Both the position numbers and the translations under genes were made by a program. From JANQOH01 sp965201155 (lineage in GTDB: Bacteria; Pseudomonadota; Alphaproteobacteria; UBA7887): a stretch of DNA of 64,000 nucleotides. Of the stretch, positions 44,063 to 53,074 are shown one piece after another. The DNA lies in assembly GCA_965201155.1 (NCBI GenBank), contig OZ241752.1, forward strand, positions 620,001 to 684,000, read 5' to 3'. The notes below the pieces were generated by a model, which was not told the origin of the DNA, ran no database searches, and saw only the letters and a program-made list of their open reading frames with translations. Within the stretch, counting starts at the first letter, position 1, and each line of letters opens with the position of its first letter.

Positions 44063-44851
44063 ATGACCGCTTTGCTCACCCGGATTGCCGATATCGCAGC
44101 GGAAGCCGGCGCGGCAATCCTTGCCGCTGCGCAGGTCGGTGCCAGGGCGCGCGTCAAGGCGGACCGCTCGCCGGTCACGGACGCCGACGAGGCAGCAAAT
44201 ACGCTGATCGTTTCGCGGCTTGCGGCCCTGACCCCGGATATTCCGGTGATCGCTGAAGAAAGCATCAGCGCGGATGCGCGCCCCGCCTCACGTTTCTGGC
44301 TAGTCGATCCCCTTGACGGCACACGAGAGTTCATTGCCGGGCGCGACGAATATACCGTCAATATCGCACTGATCATTTGCGGCCGGCCCGTTCTGGGGGT
44401 CGTTGCCGCGCCGGCGCGGGGCGTGTGTTTTGCCGGCTTGGCAGGCGGGGGAGCGTGGCGCGAGGATGCGCAAGGCCGGCGCCCCGTTGCCGCGCGCCCG
44501 GCGCCGGCAAATGGCACAGCCGTACTCGCCAGCCGTTCGCATCGCGATGAACGCACCGAATCCTGGCTTTCCACCTCCGGGAACACGCACGTCACGCGCA
44601 TGGGTTCGTCATTGAAGTTCTGCGTAATCGCCGAGGGCGGCGCAGACCTTTATCCGCGTTTCGGGCGCACCATGGAATGGGATACGGCCGCCGGGCACGC
44701 AGTGCTGGCCGCTGCCGGCGGCGGCGTATTATGCGTGAACGGCGCGCCGTTCACCTACGGCAAACCCGGTTTTGAAAACCCGCCATTCATCGCACGCGGC
44801 GCCGGGGATGCCGCGAGGGGAGAAGTCTGTCCGCATTATGATCGGGCATAG
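44063..44851 (+). CDS. cysQ: 3'(2'),5'-bisphosphate nucleotidase (CysQ-like)
   Basis: This Li+-sensitive phosphatase hydrolyses 3'-phosphoadenosine 5'-phosphate from sulfate assimilation. The 262-residue product starts at ATG 44063 (MTALLTRIADIA). The metal sites are SPVTDADEAA, VIAEES, WLVDPLDGTREF and EWDTAAGHAVL. An inositol-monophosphatase role is possible, but the DGTREF wording favours CysQ. Its 3' end overlaps the convergent transporter gene by 16 bp. Confidence 0.88.
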   Translation: MTALLTRIADIAAEAGAAILAAAQVGARARVKADRSPVTDADEAANTLIVSRLAALTPDIPVIAEESISADARPASRFWLVDPLDGTREFIAGRDEYTVNIALIICGRPVLGVVAAPARGVCFAGLAGGGAWREDAQGRRPVAARPAPANGTAVLASRSHRDERTESWLSTSGNTHVTRMGSSLKFCVIAEGGADLYPRFGRTMEWDTAAGHAVLAAAGGGVLCVNGAPFTYGKPGFENPPFIARGAGDAARGEVCPHYDRA

Positions 44852-45741
44852 ACGGGCATGGTTTCGGCGATGCCCTCCGGGTCTTGGTGAATGATCACTT
44901 CGGCGCCGGGGAACGCCGCTATAATCTCTGCCTCCACCTGGTCCGATATGATATGCGCGTCAAGCAGCGTCATGGAGCCTTCGAGTTCCAGATGCAATTG
45001 TACAAACGGCTGAATCCCGGCGCGCCGGGTGCGCAGGTCATGCACCCCTTTCACTTGCGCGTGGGCGCAGGCAATGTCGATGATGCGCTGACGGTCGGCG
45101 TCCGGAAACTCGCGGTCCATGAGACCGTCCAGCGCCGTGCGCATGATCGCCCGCGCTCCGAGGAGGATGTAGCCCGAGATGACGAGGGCAGCGACCGGGT
45201 CGAGCCAGGGAATATCGAACCTGGTGCTCAGCAACAATGTGGCGATGATCGCCAGGTTGACCAGCAGGTCAGCGCGGTAATGCAGCGAATCCGCGCCGAT
45301 GGCGGTTGAGCCGGTGCGCTTCACGACATGGCTTTGAAAGCGCACAAGCGCAAAGGTGAGCACGATCGAAATCGCAAGCACACCGATACCGACGGCGCCA
45401 TGCGAAATCTCGCGCGGATTGACCAGTCTCGAAATCGATTCCGTTACCAGGAACAGCGCCGAACCGGCAACAAACGCCGCTTGGGCAAGCCCGGCAATGG
45501 ACTCCGCCTTACCATGCCCGAACCGGTGTTCGGAATCGGCTGGCGTCAAGGCATGACGCACCGCAATCAGATTGATGACGGACGCCGCGGCGTCCAGCAC
45601 GGAGTCGATGAGCGACGAGAGGACCGCGACGGAATCGGTCATGACCCACGCCGCGAGCTTGATGCCAATGAGAAGGGAGGCAACCGAAACCGACGCCCAT
45701 GTTGCGAGTTTGAGCAGGCGCGCGTCGGCAGCGCCGGTCAC
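44836..45741 (-). CDS. Cation diffusion facilitator (FieF/ZitB-like metal efflux)
   Basis: The 301-residue protein starts at GTG 45739-45741, overlapping the pdxH stop by 4 bp. It has six helices. SLIDSVLDAAAS (helix II) and HYRADLLVNLA (helix V) carry the Asp/His transport site, and HRFGHGKAESIAGL the loop motif. The C-terminal cytoplasmic domain (about 210-301) is His-containing (VQLHLELEG, AHIISDQVEAEI). It probably exports Fe2+ or Zn2+ by proton antiport. Confidence 0.92.
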   Translation of the reverse strand: MTGAADARLLKLATWASVSVASLLIGIKLAAWVMTDSVAVLSSLIDSVLDAAASVINLIAVRHALTPADSEHRFGHGKAESIAGLAQAAFVAGSALFLVTESISRLVNPREISHGAVGIGVLAISIVLTFALVRFQSHVVKRTGSTAIGADSLHYRADLLVNLAIIATLLLSTRFDIPWLDPVAALVISGYILLGARAIMRTALDGLMDREFPDADRQRIIDIACAHAQVKGVHDLRTRRAGIQPFVQLHLELEGSMTLLDAHIISDQVEAEIIAAFPGAEVIIHQDPEGIAETMPVYARS

Positions 45742-46334
45742 GGAAACAGCCTTTGGGCGGTCCAGGCGTCTTCGGGAGCCTGGCGCTGGAAAGCGACACG
45801 CTCGTGCAGACGGAATGCACCGTCGCGCCAGAATTCGATGCGCACCGGAGTGAGGCGAAATCCGGACCAGAAGGGCGGCCGGGGTATGGCGCCGACGGCA
45901 AACCGGGCCGCAAAGCGGGCCACCTGCGCCTCCAGTTCATGGCGTCCGGCCAGCGGCACCGATTGCCGGCTTGCCCAAGCGCCGATGCGGCTGGAGCGGC
46001 TGCGGCTGGCGAAATAGGCGTCTGCTTCAGCGTCGGGAACAGACGTCACCGAGCCTTCCATGCGCACTTGGCGGCGCAGGCTCTTCCAGTGGCAGCAGAG
46101 CGCCGCCCGCGGATTTTGGGAGAGTTCGCCGGCCTTGCGGCTCCCGAGATTAGTGTAGAACACGAAGCCGTCCACGTCTGCCGCCTTGATAAGCACCATG
46201 CGGGCAGACGGCGCCCCGTCGCGCGTTGCGGTTGCCAGGCACGCGGCGGTGGGATCGTTCGCCTCCTGCGCTTCGGCCTCGCGCGACCAGTCGCGGAACA
46301 GGGCAATGGGGTCGGCGCCGAGGGAGATCGCCAT
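45738..46334 (-). CDS. pdxH: Pyridoxamine 5'-phosphate oxidase
   Basis: This FMN enzyme makes pyridoxal 5'-phosphate. The 198-residue product starts at ATG 46332-46334 (MAISLGADPIALF); a GTG nine bases earlier is possible. The motifs are SARMVLIKAADVDGFVFYTN, SRKAGELSQNPRAALCCHWKSLRRQVRMEG and the C-terminal FWRDGAFRLHERVAF, with WTAQRLFP as the typical end. It is divergent from the lipoprotein gene; fabI follows further on. Confidence 0.94.
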   Translation of the reverse strand: MAISLGADPIALFRDWSREAEAQEANDPTAACLATATRDGAPSARMVLIKAADVDGFVFYTNLGSRKAGELSQNPRAALCCHWKSLRRQVRMEGSVTSVPDAEADAYFASRSRSSRIGAWASRQSVPLAGRHELEAQVARFAARFAVGAIPRPPFWSGFRLTPVRIEFWRDGAFRLHERVAFQRQAPEDAWTAQRLFP

Positions 46335-46466
46335 GTTTCCCACAAGTCCCGGTCTTTATTTTGCTGCGGGATTTCTATATGATGGTAGGGACAGCGGCAA
46401 GCACGGCGCATGTGCCTCGCGTATTGCCGGACGACAATGCAAGGCAAAGACTATATGGGTGGCATT

Positions 46467-46943
46467 ATGAAACTGTCGAAACTCATGTTGGTGCCGATAC
46501 TGCTTGTGGCACTCGGCGGCTGCGTGGACGATCGCGGCACCAAGGAGATCGCGGGCGCGCTGGTCGGAGCCGGTCTCGGCGGCGTCGCCGGTTCGCAGAT
46601 TGGCAAGGGATCGGGCCGGGTAGCGGCAGGCGCCGCGGGTGCGCTACTGGGTGCGATGCTGGGCGCCGGACTGGGCCAGTCCCTGGACCGCATGGATGAA
46701 CTCCACGCGCAGCAAAACTATCAGCAGACGCTGGAATCCGTTCCCGCAGGTACGACATCCACTTGGGTAAACCCGGATTCCGGCAATAGCGGCACGATGA
46801 CACCGGTTGCCACCTTTCACACTGCTAGCGGCCAGCCATGCCGCGAATTCCAGCAAACTGTCACGATCGGTGGTGAAACCCATCGCGCCTACGGGACCGC
46901 CTGTCGCGAAGCGGACGGTTCGTGGCGCATCGTCGATGGCTGA
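46467..46943 (+). CDS. Glycine-zipper (17 kDa surface antigen-like) lipoprotein
   Basis: The 158-residue product starts at ATG 46467. Its signal peptide ends in a lipobox (VALGGC, lipid Cys19). A glycine-zipper double helix follows (GALVGAGLGGVAGSQIGKG, about 30-75). The exported domain contains CREFQQTVTIGG and TACREADGSW, which are hallmarks of the rickettsial 17-kDa antigen/RcpA-like family. It probably resides in the outer membrane as an envelope-stability lipoprotein. Confidence 0.88.
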   Translation: MKLSKLMLVPILLVALGGCVDDRGTKEIAGALVGAGLGGVAGSQIGKGSGRVAAGAAGALLGAMLGAGLGQSLDRMDELHAQQNYQQTLESVPAGTTSTWVNPDSGNSGTMTPVATFHTASGQPCREFQQTVTIGGETHRAYGTACREADGSWRIVDG

Positions 46944-46971
46944 ATTACGCCGGCCCCCCGACTGACTGTCG

Positions 46972-47000
46972 TTGAAGCGCGCCGCCCCGGGAAGTAGGAT
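46972..47000 (+). promoter_or_regulatory. Candidate promoter for fabI-aroC
   Basis: TTGAAG (46972-46977), a 17-bp spacer and TAGGAT (46995-47000) stand in the 228-bp gap before fabI. This leaves a leader of about 165 bases. Confidence 0.4.
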
Positions 47001-47171
47001 AAGTGATCTCTCGTCGGCGCGCGGGGCGGCCGGTGGCACCGGAATATCAAACAGAAGTCTGAGCGTATTGCCGCCATGCGGGGCAAAGGGGCGGTGGTCG
47101 GGCGCCGGACGCCGCGCTCTCACCCCTCCCCGCGCCGTACAGGCGAACATGCTCGCGGCTCGATATCGTTG

Positions 47172-48020
47172 ATGCCACCACCGGATTCACACGCCGCGGC
47201 GCCGGCAGCGCAGGCGTCCCGCCCACTTCTTGCCGGCCGCAAGGGCTTGATCATGGGTGTGGCCAACGAACGATCGCTGGCATGGGGCATTGCACGCGCC
47301 ACGGCCGCGCACGGAGCGGAACTGGCATTCACCTATCAAGGTGGAGCCTTGGAGAAGCGAGTTCGCCCGCTCGCCGAATCGGTCGGATCAGGACTGGTAT
47401 TCCCGTGCGATGTCGGAGAAGAAGACAGTTTGGCGGCAGCATTCGACAGCCTCGAACGCACTTGGGGGAAACTTGACTTTGCGGTGCATGCCATCGCCTG
47501 GTCCGACAAGGACCAACTCAAGGGAAGGTATGTCGATACATCGCGCGAAAACTTTACACGCTCCCTCGATATCTCCTGCTACTCATTCACGGCCGTTTGC
47601 CGCCATGCGCGCGCCTTGATGCGTGACGGCGGCGGCCTGCTGACTCTCAGCTATTCCGGCGCCGAACGAGTGATGCCGCATTACAATGTCATGGGAGTGG
47701 CCAAGGCGGCGTTGGAGGCCAGCGTACGCTATCTCGCCGTCGACTTGGGCGGCGAGAACATTCGCGTCAACGCGATTTCCGCCGGCCCCATCAAGACCTT
47801 GGCTGCCAGCGGCATCGGCGACTTTCGCTATATTCTGAAATGGAACGAGTACAACGCACCGCTCAAGCGCAATGTCACCATCAACGATGTGGGCCGGGCG
47901 GCTGTGTTCTTGCTCAGCGACCTGGGTAGCGGCGTGACCGGCGAGGTCATGCATGTCGATGCCGGGTATCATGTTGTCGGCATGAAGGCGGTTGACGCGC
48001 CGGACATCGCCACCGTCTGA
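47172..48020 (+). CDS. fabI: Enoyl-[acyl-carrier-protein] reductase FabI
   Basis: FabI reduces the enoyl-ACP at the end of each fatty-acid elongation cycle. The 282-residue product starts at ATG 47172 (MPPPDSHAAAPAAQ) with a short Ala/Pro leader before the Rossmann fold (GLIMGVANERSLAWGIA). It has HAIAWSDKDQLKGRYVDTS, SYSGAERVMPHYNVMGVAKAA (the Tyr-x6-Lys pair) and the C-terminal GEVMHVDAGYHVVGM. It is the triclosan-sensitive type by motif. It shares one base with the aroC start. Confidence 0.95.
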   Translation: MPPPDSHAAAPAAQASRPLLAGRKGLIMGVANERSLAWGIARATAAHGAELAFTYQGGALEKRVRPLAESVGSGLVFPCDVGEEDSLAAAFDSLERTWGKLDFAVHAIAWSDKDQLKGRYVDTSRENFTRSLDISCYSFTAVCRHARALMRDGGGLLTLSYSGAERVMPHYNVMGVAKAALEASVRYLAVDLGGENIRVNAISAGPIKTLAASGIGDFRYILKWNEYNAPLKRNVTINDVGRAAVFLLSDLGSGVTGEVMHVDAGYHVVGMKAVDAPDIATV

Positions 48021-49102
48021 TGGCCGGAAACGGTTTCGGCCGCATTTTCCGTTTCACGACGTGGGGTGAGAGTCACGGCCCTGCGATCGGCTGTGTCATT
48101 GATGGCGCACCGCCGCGCCTGCCGCTGGCGGAAGCCGACATCCAACCCTGGCTCGACCGCCGACGGCCGGGAACCTCGCGCTTTACCACCCAGCGGCGCG
48201 AACCCGACACAGTGCGCATTCTCTCAGGCACTTTCGAGGGACTGACTACGGGAACACCCATCGCGCTGACCATAGAGAATGTCGATCAACGACCGCGCGA
48301 CTACAGCGAAATCCGCGACAAGTTTCGCCCCTCTCATGCCGATTACGCCTATTGGCGCAAATACGGCATTCGAGACTATCGCGGCGGCGGTCGAGCGAGC
48401 GCACGGGAGACCGCCATGCGCGTAGCGGCGGGCGCCGTGGCGCGCAAGATTTTGGGCAGCGGGGTGAGCATTCGCGGCGCACTGGTGCAGATGGGCGCCC
48501 GCGCGGTGGACCGTTCGCGCTGGAACTGGCGCACCGTGTCGGATAACCCCTTCTGGTGCCCCGACGCAGAAACGGCAGCGCAGTGGGCGAACGACCTGGA
48601 TGTGCTGCGCCGAAGCGGCAATTCCACCGGCGCAGTAATTGAGATCGTCGCCTCCGGCGTCGCTGCCGGCCTTGGCGAACCGGTATATGACAGGCTGGAC
48701 GCTGATCTCGCCCGGGGCCTGATGAGCATCAATGCCGTCAAGGGAGTCGAAATCGGCGCCGGTTTCGCGGCCGCAGCAATGACCGGCATGGAAAGCGCCG
48801 ACGAAATTCGCCGGGGCGAAAATGGCGCACCCGTGTTTCTCTCCAACCATGCCGGCGGCATTCTGGGCGGCATTTCCTCGGGACAGGATATCGTGGCCCG
48901 GTTCGCCGTAAAGCCTACCAGTTCCATCCTGGCGTCACGGCGCACCATTGACGTCAAGAGCGAAAATACCGAAATCACCACCCGCGGACGGCATGACCCG
49001 TGTGTCGGCATTCGCGCAGTGCCGGTGGGCGAAGCCATGGTGGCATGCGTGCTTGCCGATCATCTGTTGCGTCAGCGCGCATTGACCGGCCCAGGCACAT
49101 GA
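48020..49102 (+). CDS. aroC: Chorismate synthase
   Basis: This is the last enzyme of the shikimate pathway; it uses reduced FMN. The 360-residue product has the family signatures GESHGPAIGCVIDGAPP, RPSHADYAYWRKYGIRDYRGGGRASARETA, SINAVKGVEIGAGF and RHDPCVGIRAVPVGEAM. The start ATG 48020 overlaps the fabI stop by one base. The fabI-aroC neighbourhood with pdxH nearby is common in alphaproteobacteria. Confidence 0.96.
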   Translation: MAGNGFGRIFRFTTWGESHGPAIGCVIDGAPPRLPLAEADIQPWLDRRRPGTSRFTTQRREPDTVRILSGTFEGLTTGTPIALTIENVDQRPRDYSEIRDKFRPSHADYAYWRKYGIRDYRGGGRASARETAMRVAAGAVARKILGSGVSIRGALVQMGARAVDRSRWNWRTVSDNPFWCPDAETAAQWANDLDVLRRSGNSTGAVIEIVASGVAAGLGEPVYDRLDADLARGLMSINAVKGVEIGAGFAAAAMTGMESADEIRRGENGAPVFLSNHAGGILGGISSGQDIVARFAVKPTSSILASRRTIDVKSENTEITTRGRHDPCVGIRAVPVGEAMVACVLADHLLRQRALTGPGT

Positions 49103-50349
49103 AGACACCACGCGGATTGGTCGCCGTCCAGCGGCTGTTTTCCCGACGCGACTTCCGTCGCTACACGGCCGGCAATGCGATTTCCCTTACCGGCACGTGG
49201 GTGCAGCGCGTCGCGCTGGGATGGCTGACATGGGAGCTCACCGGTTCCGGTACATGGCTCGGCATCATCGCCTTTGCGGACTTGTTTCCGGCCGTGTTGC
49301 TTGGGCCGATCGGCGGCGTGATGGCAGACCGGCTGCCCCGCATAACCGTCATCCGCATCGCCCAGACGCTGATGTCGTTCCAGGCGCTGGCGCTGTTCAT
49401 TCTCACGGCAACCGGTCTGGTCACAATCTGGAGCGTTCTTGCCCTGGCGCTGTTCGGCGGCGCCGTAATCGGCTTCAACCAGCCCGCGCGGCTGTCACTT
49501 GTACCGAGCCTGGTGCGGCGCGCCGATCTGCCCTCCGCGGTAGCGATCAACTCCGCGACATTCAATCTCGCACGCTTTATCGGCCCGGCGATCGCGGGCG
49601 GTTTGATCGTGGGTTTCGGCCTGGCAACGGCCTTTGCGGTCAATGCCCTGTCGTATTTCTTTTTCCTGCATGCGCTGCGAGGCCTGAAGCTGGACGGGGA
49701 GGCAACTACCGCGCCCGCCGCTGATGGACGCTCCGTATTCAGCGCCATACTGGACGGCGTACGCTATGCCGCCGGACATTCCGGCATTGGCGTGCTGTTG
49801 GGCATGATGCTCGCCGCTTCGGTTCTTGTACGGCCAGTGACCGAACTATTGCCGGGCCTTGCCGATGCGGTATTTCAGGGCGGTGCGGATGTTCTTGCCA
49901 CATTGACAGCGGCATTCGGCATTGGCGCGATGATCGGCGCGGTCGCTCTCGCGCTGCGCGGCGGCGATCAGCATGGGCTGGCGCGGCTTTGCATGCTGGC
50001 GATGGGGGTGGCAAGCGCCGCTTTGTTGAGTTTTTCGTCTGCCGACACGCTGTGGGCGGCGCTGCCGGGAATTGCGCTGTGCGGCTGTGCGCTGGTGGTC
50101 AGCGGGGTCAGCGGCCAGACGTTGATTCAACTTACCGTCGACAGCGAAATGCGCGGGCGCGTGCTCAGCCTGTACGGGTTGCTGTTTCGCGGTGGACCGG
50201 CTGTGGGCGCGCTGGTGATGGGCGCGGTTTCGGATTGGGTGGGCCTGCGTTGGCCGCTTGCAACCGGCGCCGCCTTGATGCTGTTACTGTTGTTCTGGAT
50301 CACCGGCCGCCGTCCTCGTCTGGCGGCAGCGTTCGAGACGCGCGGATAA
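49099..50349 (+). CDS. Major facilitator superfamily exporter (MFS_3/EntS-like)
   Basis: The 416-residue protein starts at ATG 49099, overlapping the aroC stop (ATGA). It has about twelve helices. The features ISLTGTWVQRVALGWL, GGVMADRLPRITVIRI (loop 2-3), NQPARLSLVPSLVRR and QTLIQLTVDSEMRGRVLSLYGL are typical of the EntS-like group of drug/siderophore exporters. The substrate is unknown. It converges with larB (21 bp between stops). Confidence 0.88.
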   Translation: MKTPRGLVAVQRLFSRRDFRRYTAGNAISLTGTWVQRVALGWLTWELTGSGTWLGIIAFADLFPAVLLGPIGGVMADRLPRITVIRIAQTLMSFQALALFILTATGLVTIWSVLALALFGGAVIGFNQPARLSLVPSLVRRADLPSAVAINSATFNLARFIGPAIAGGLIVGFGLATAFAVNALSYFFFLHALRGLKLDGEATTAPAADGRSVFSAILDGVRYAAGHSGIGVLLGMMLAASVLVRPVTELLPGLADAVFQGGADVLATLTAAFGIGAMIGAVALALRGGDQHGLARLCMLAMGVASAALLSFSSADTLWAALPGIALCGCALVVSGVSGQTLIQLTVDSEMRGRVLSLYGLLFRGGPAVGALVMGAVSDWVGLRWPLATGAALMLLLLFWITGRRPRLAAAFETRG

Positions 50350-50370
50350 CGATGCAGCCCACAACGGCGT

Positions 50371-51042
50371 CTATGTTCGGTCGGCGTTCAGTATACGGAG
50401 CGCAGCGCAGGCAGCCCCGTAACCATTGTCGATATTGACCGTTACGATGCCCGGGCTGCAACTGGCAAGGATGCTGCCCAGTGCCGTTTTGCCGCCGGCG
50501 GCAGCGCCATATCCAGTACCCGAAGGCACGGCAATGATGGGGCGCGGCACGAGCCCTCCGATCACGCTGACCAGCGCAGCGTCCATGCCGGCCACCACGA
50601 TGAGCACGCGCATGGCGCGCAGACGGTCGACCTGTTCCATGAGGCGCCACAGTCCGGCAACGCCGATATCAAGCACCATTTCGGAAGCCACTCCGGCGAA
50701 GGCCAGTGTGCGCGCCGCCTCGCGCGCCGGTGGCGCGTCAGCTGTACCGGCGCTCACCACGGCCACCGCCGCCGGTTCCGTCATCGGCGCCGGCGAGCCG
50801 AACCATCCAGTGCGCGAGACCGGGTCGTAGTCGATCGCCGCACGACGCTTGTCGGTCAGCGCCATGAAGGCCTCTTCGCTGAGGCGGGTCAGCAGGATAG
50901 CGCGGCCTGCGCGCCCCACCTCTCCCAGGATATGTTCGATCTGGGCTGTAGACTTATGACCGCATAAGACCGCTTCATCAATGCCGATACGCGAACCGCG
51001 CGCGAAATCGAGACGAACCTCCGGCGCCTCGCTGACGCTCAT
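50371..51042 (-). CDS. larB: Nickel-pincer cofactor biosynthesis protein LarB
   Basis: LarB carboxylates nicotinic acid adenine dinucleotide and hydrolyses its phosphoanhydride, the first step of NPN cofactor synthesis. The 223-residue product has the AIR-carboxylase fold: VVSAGTADAPPAREAARTL, VVAGMDAALVSVIGGLVPRPIIAVPSGTGYGA. The N-terminal RLDFARGSRIGIDEAVLC fits LarB. The start overlaps the larE stop by 4 bp; it is the last gene of the run. Confidence 0.93.
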   Translation of the reverse strand: MSVSEAPEVRLDFARGSRIGIDEAVLCGHKSTAQIEHILGEVGRAGRAILLTRLSEEAFMALTDKRRAAIDYDPVSRTGWFGSPAPMTEPAAVAVVSAGTADAPPAREAARTLAFAGVASEMVLDIGVAGLWRLMEQVDRLRAMRVLIVVAGMDAALVSVIGGLVPRPIIAVPSGTGYGAAAGGKTALGSILASCSPGIVTVNIDNGYGAACAALRILNADRT

Positions 51043-51857
51043 TCCGGCCCCCCGCCGCGCCCATGGAGAAAGGCACTACCACGGCGATAGGCGGCTACAC
51101 GCACGGGTCCAGCGAGTCTCGCCCGTACAAACATTGCGGCGACTGCCGCGGAAAGTTCGTCACGCACGGCAGGATCAAGCCCGTCCAACGCCTTCTGATC
51201 AAGTTCCAGCACCACGCCATCGGCGCGCATGCGGCAGCGAACAGTGCGCGCACCCAGCCGGCGGCGTACATAGCGCTCAGCGGCGTCGACAGCACCGAGC
51301 ATGTCATCTTCGATCGCAATGCCGGTTTCAATCCGGCTTGACAGGCAGGGCGAGGCCGGCAGCTCGGCCACATCGTCGAGTCCCATCGCGCGCGCGATTT
51401 CGCGAACGCCCGCCTTGTTGATTTTCGCCTCCACCCAGGGGTGCCGCACCTGCCATTCCCGCGCCGCTTCCAACCCCGGCCGATAGTCGCCCATGTCGTC
51501 GAGATTGGCCCCCGATACCACCGTCGCCGCACCGCCTTGTTCATAAATGGCGCGATAGAGGTTGCTCTTGCAGAAATAGCAGCGATTAACAGGGTTGCCG
51601 AGATACCGCGGATCAGCGAACTCACCCGCTTCGACGACGTCCAGCTTCCAGCCATCGGCGTCCGCGCGGCGGCGCACGCGCGTGGTTGCATCAGGCGGCA
51701 CCGCCGGCGAGACTGCATGCATCATGCGCGTGGCGCCAGGGTCGCAGGCGTGCGCCAGTGCTGCCAGCGTCATGCTGTCGACGCCGCCGCTGACAGCGAC
51801 GGTGACGGGACCGAGCCCCGCCAGTACTTGTCGCGCTCGTTCTGCTGCGTCAGTCAT
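51039..51857 (-). CDS. larE: ATP-dependent sulfurtransferase LarE
   Basis: LarE adds sulfur to the NPN precursor after adenylation. The 272-residue product starts at ATG 51855-51857 (an ATG three bases earlier is equally possible), inside the larC end. It has the PP-loop VAVSGGVDSMTL (20-31), CYFCKSNLY and PASPCLSSRIETG, where relatives carry the sacrificial or Fe-S cysteines. Three Cys are thus available. Whether it uses the sacrificial-Cys or the cluster mechanism is not decidable here. Confidence 0.93.
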   Translation of the reverse strand: MTDAAERARQVLAGLGPVTVAVSGGVDSMTLAALAHACDPGATRMMHAVSPAVPPDATTRVRRRADADGWKLDVVEAGEFADPRYLGNPVNRCYFCKSNLYRAIYEQGGAATVVSGANLDDMGDYRPGLEAAREWQVRHPWVEAKINKAGVREIARAMGLDDVAELPASPCLSSRIETGIAIEDDMLGAVDAAERYVRRRLGARTVRCRMRADGVVLELDQKALDGLDPAVRDELSAAVAAMFVRARLAGPVRVAAYRRGSAFLHGRGGGPE

Positions 51858-53067
51858 CATCGTCCCTGCCTGCGAGCGCTTGCTCTTCCGCCGTCGCGCG
51901 CCGCGCCACACGCACCGCGTATCCGCCGACCTCGCTCACATCGGCGATTTCAGCCTTGGCCGTGCGTATGCCGTCCGGTCGCAGCGCCATCTTTACCCGA
52001 ACCGCGCTATCTGCGCTATCGATGCGTGCGGTCTCGCGGCTGAGGACCAGCCGGTCCACCCACTGGCAGCGCAAGCCAAGAGTGGTGGTTTCGGCGAAAC
52101 AGCGTTCGGCAACCGCGCCCGCCAGCTCTGGCCGCGCCAATATCTCAACCCGCATGGCGAGACGGCCCCGCTTTCCGATCAGCGCATGTTGCACGATGTC
52201 GATGACTCCTGCCTGGTCGCGTAGCTGATTTAGCGCCAGAGCTAGGTCTTCCGGCGTCTGGTCGTCGATATCAAAGCTCAGCTGCGCAACACTATCACTC
52301 GCTGGCCGAGCGTCATGGCCTGCTTGAGGTGTTTCATAGAGCGAAACCCGCAGCACGTTGCTGCGTCCTTTCAGCGTGCGCGTACCGAACCCGTGTCCGC
52401 ACGCCACAAGGCGCCGCGGCGTGGCGTCAGGCGCTTGCGACACGGCAAGATGGCGCAGGATGGCGGCCCCGGTGGGAGTAATGCGTTCGCCTTCCAGACC
52501 GTCGTCGACGAGAACATGCCCCGCCAACAGTTCGACCACCGCCGGCGCCGGCAGCGGTAGAGTGCCGTGGGCGGTTTCCACAGTGCCGCGCCCCCGCGGT
52601 AACGGGCCGGCGGACCAGCTTTTCGCACCCAGACTTTCGACCGCGGCCGCGGCGGCAGCGAAATCAACCAGCGTGTCCCATCCGCCCAATTCATGGAACC
52701 GCACCTGCTCGACCGGCACAGCGTGTACGGCAGCTTCCGCCTCGGCGGCAGCGTTCAACATGGCGAGGGCACGCTCCCGCGTGGCTGTGGGCAGGACTGC
52801 GCTACGCAGTTTTGCAGCCAGGGTGGAGGCCGACGTGGCGTGCGGCGGCGCCGGATATTCGACGATGAGGCGGCGCCCGGCGAGTATCCCGTCATTGTGC
52901 GGGCAAAATGCACAAAAGACATCAGGAGGCAGGTCGAGCGCCTTCAGCGCAGCTTGAACGGGGGCTTCCAACTCCGGGCGGGCATCGACCAGCGCAGCGG
53001 CGAACATGTCGCCGGCAACGCCCCCAACCGCATCCAAATGCACATGAATCGCGCTGGTGTCATTCAC
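51850..53067 (-). CDS. larC: Nickel insertion protein LarC
   Basis: LarC (cyclometallase) inserts Ni into the NPN cofactor. The 405-residue product has the N-terminal LDAVGGVAGDMFAAALVD, VRFHELGGWDTLVDFAAAAAA and LPLPAPAVVELLAGH, and the C-terminal domain with the family-typical FDIDDQTPEDLALAL. It lacks the long His-rich stretch seen in some LarC proteins. It is the first lar gene after dusA in the operon order larC-larE-larB. Confidence 0.93.
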   Translation of the reverse strand: MNDTSAIHVHLDAVGGVAGDMFAAALVDARPELEAPVQAALKALDLPPDVFCAFCPHNDGILAGRRLIVEYPAPPHATSASTLAAKLRSAVLPTATRERALAMLNAAAEAEAAVHAVPVEQVRFHELGGWDTLVDFAAAAAAVESLGAKSWSAGPLPRGRGTVETAHGTLPLPAPAVVELLAGHVLVDDGLEGERITPTGAAILRHLAVSQAPDATPRRLVACGHGFGTRTLKGRSNVLRVSLYETPQAGHDARPASDSVAQLSFDIDDQTPEDLALALNQLRDQAGVIDIVQHALIGKRGRLAMRVEILARPELAGAVAERCFAETTTLGLRCQWVDRLVLSRETARIDSADSAVRVKMALRPDGIRTAKAEIADVSEVGGYAVRVARRATAEEQALAGRDDDD

Positions 53068-53074
53068 GATATCG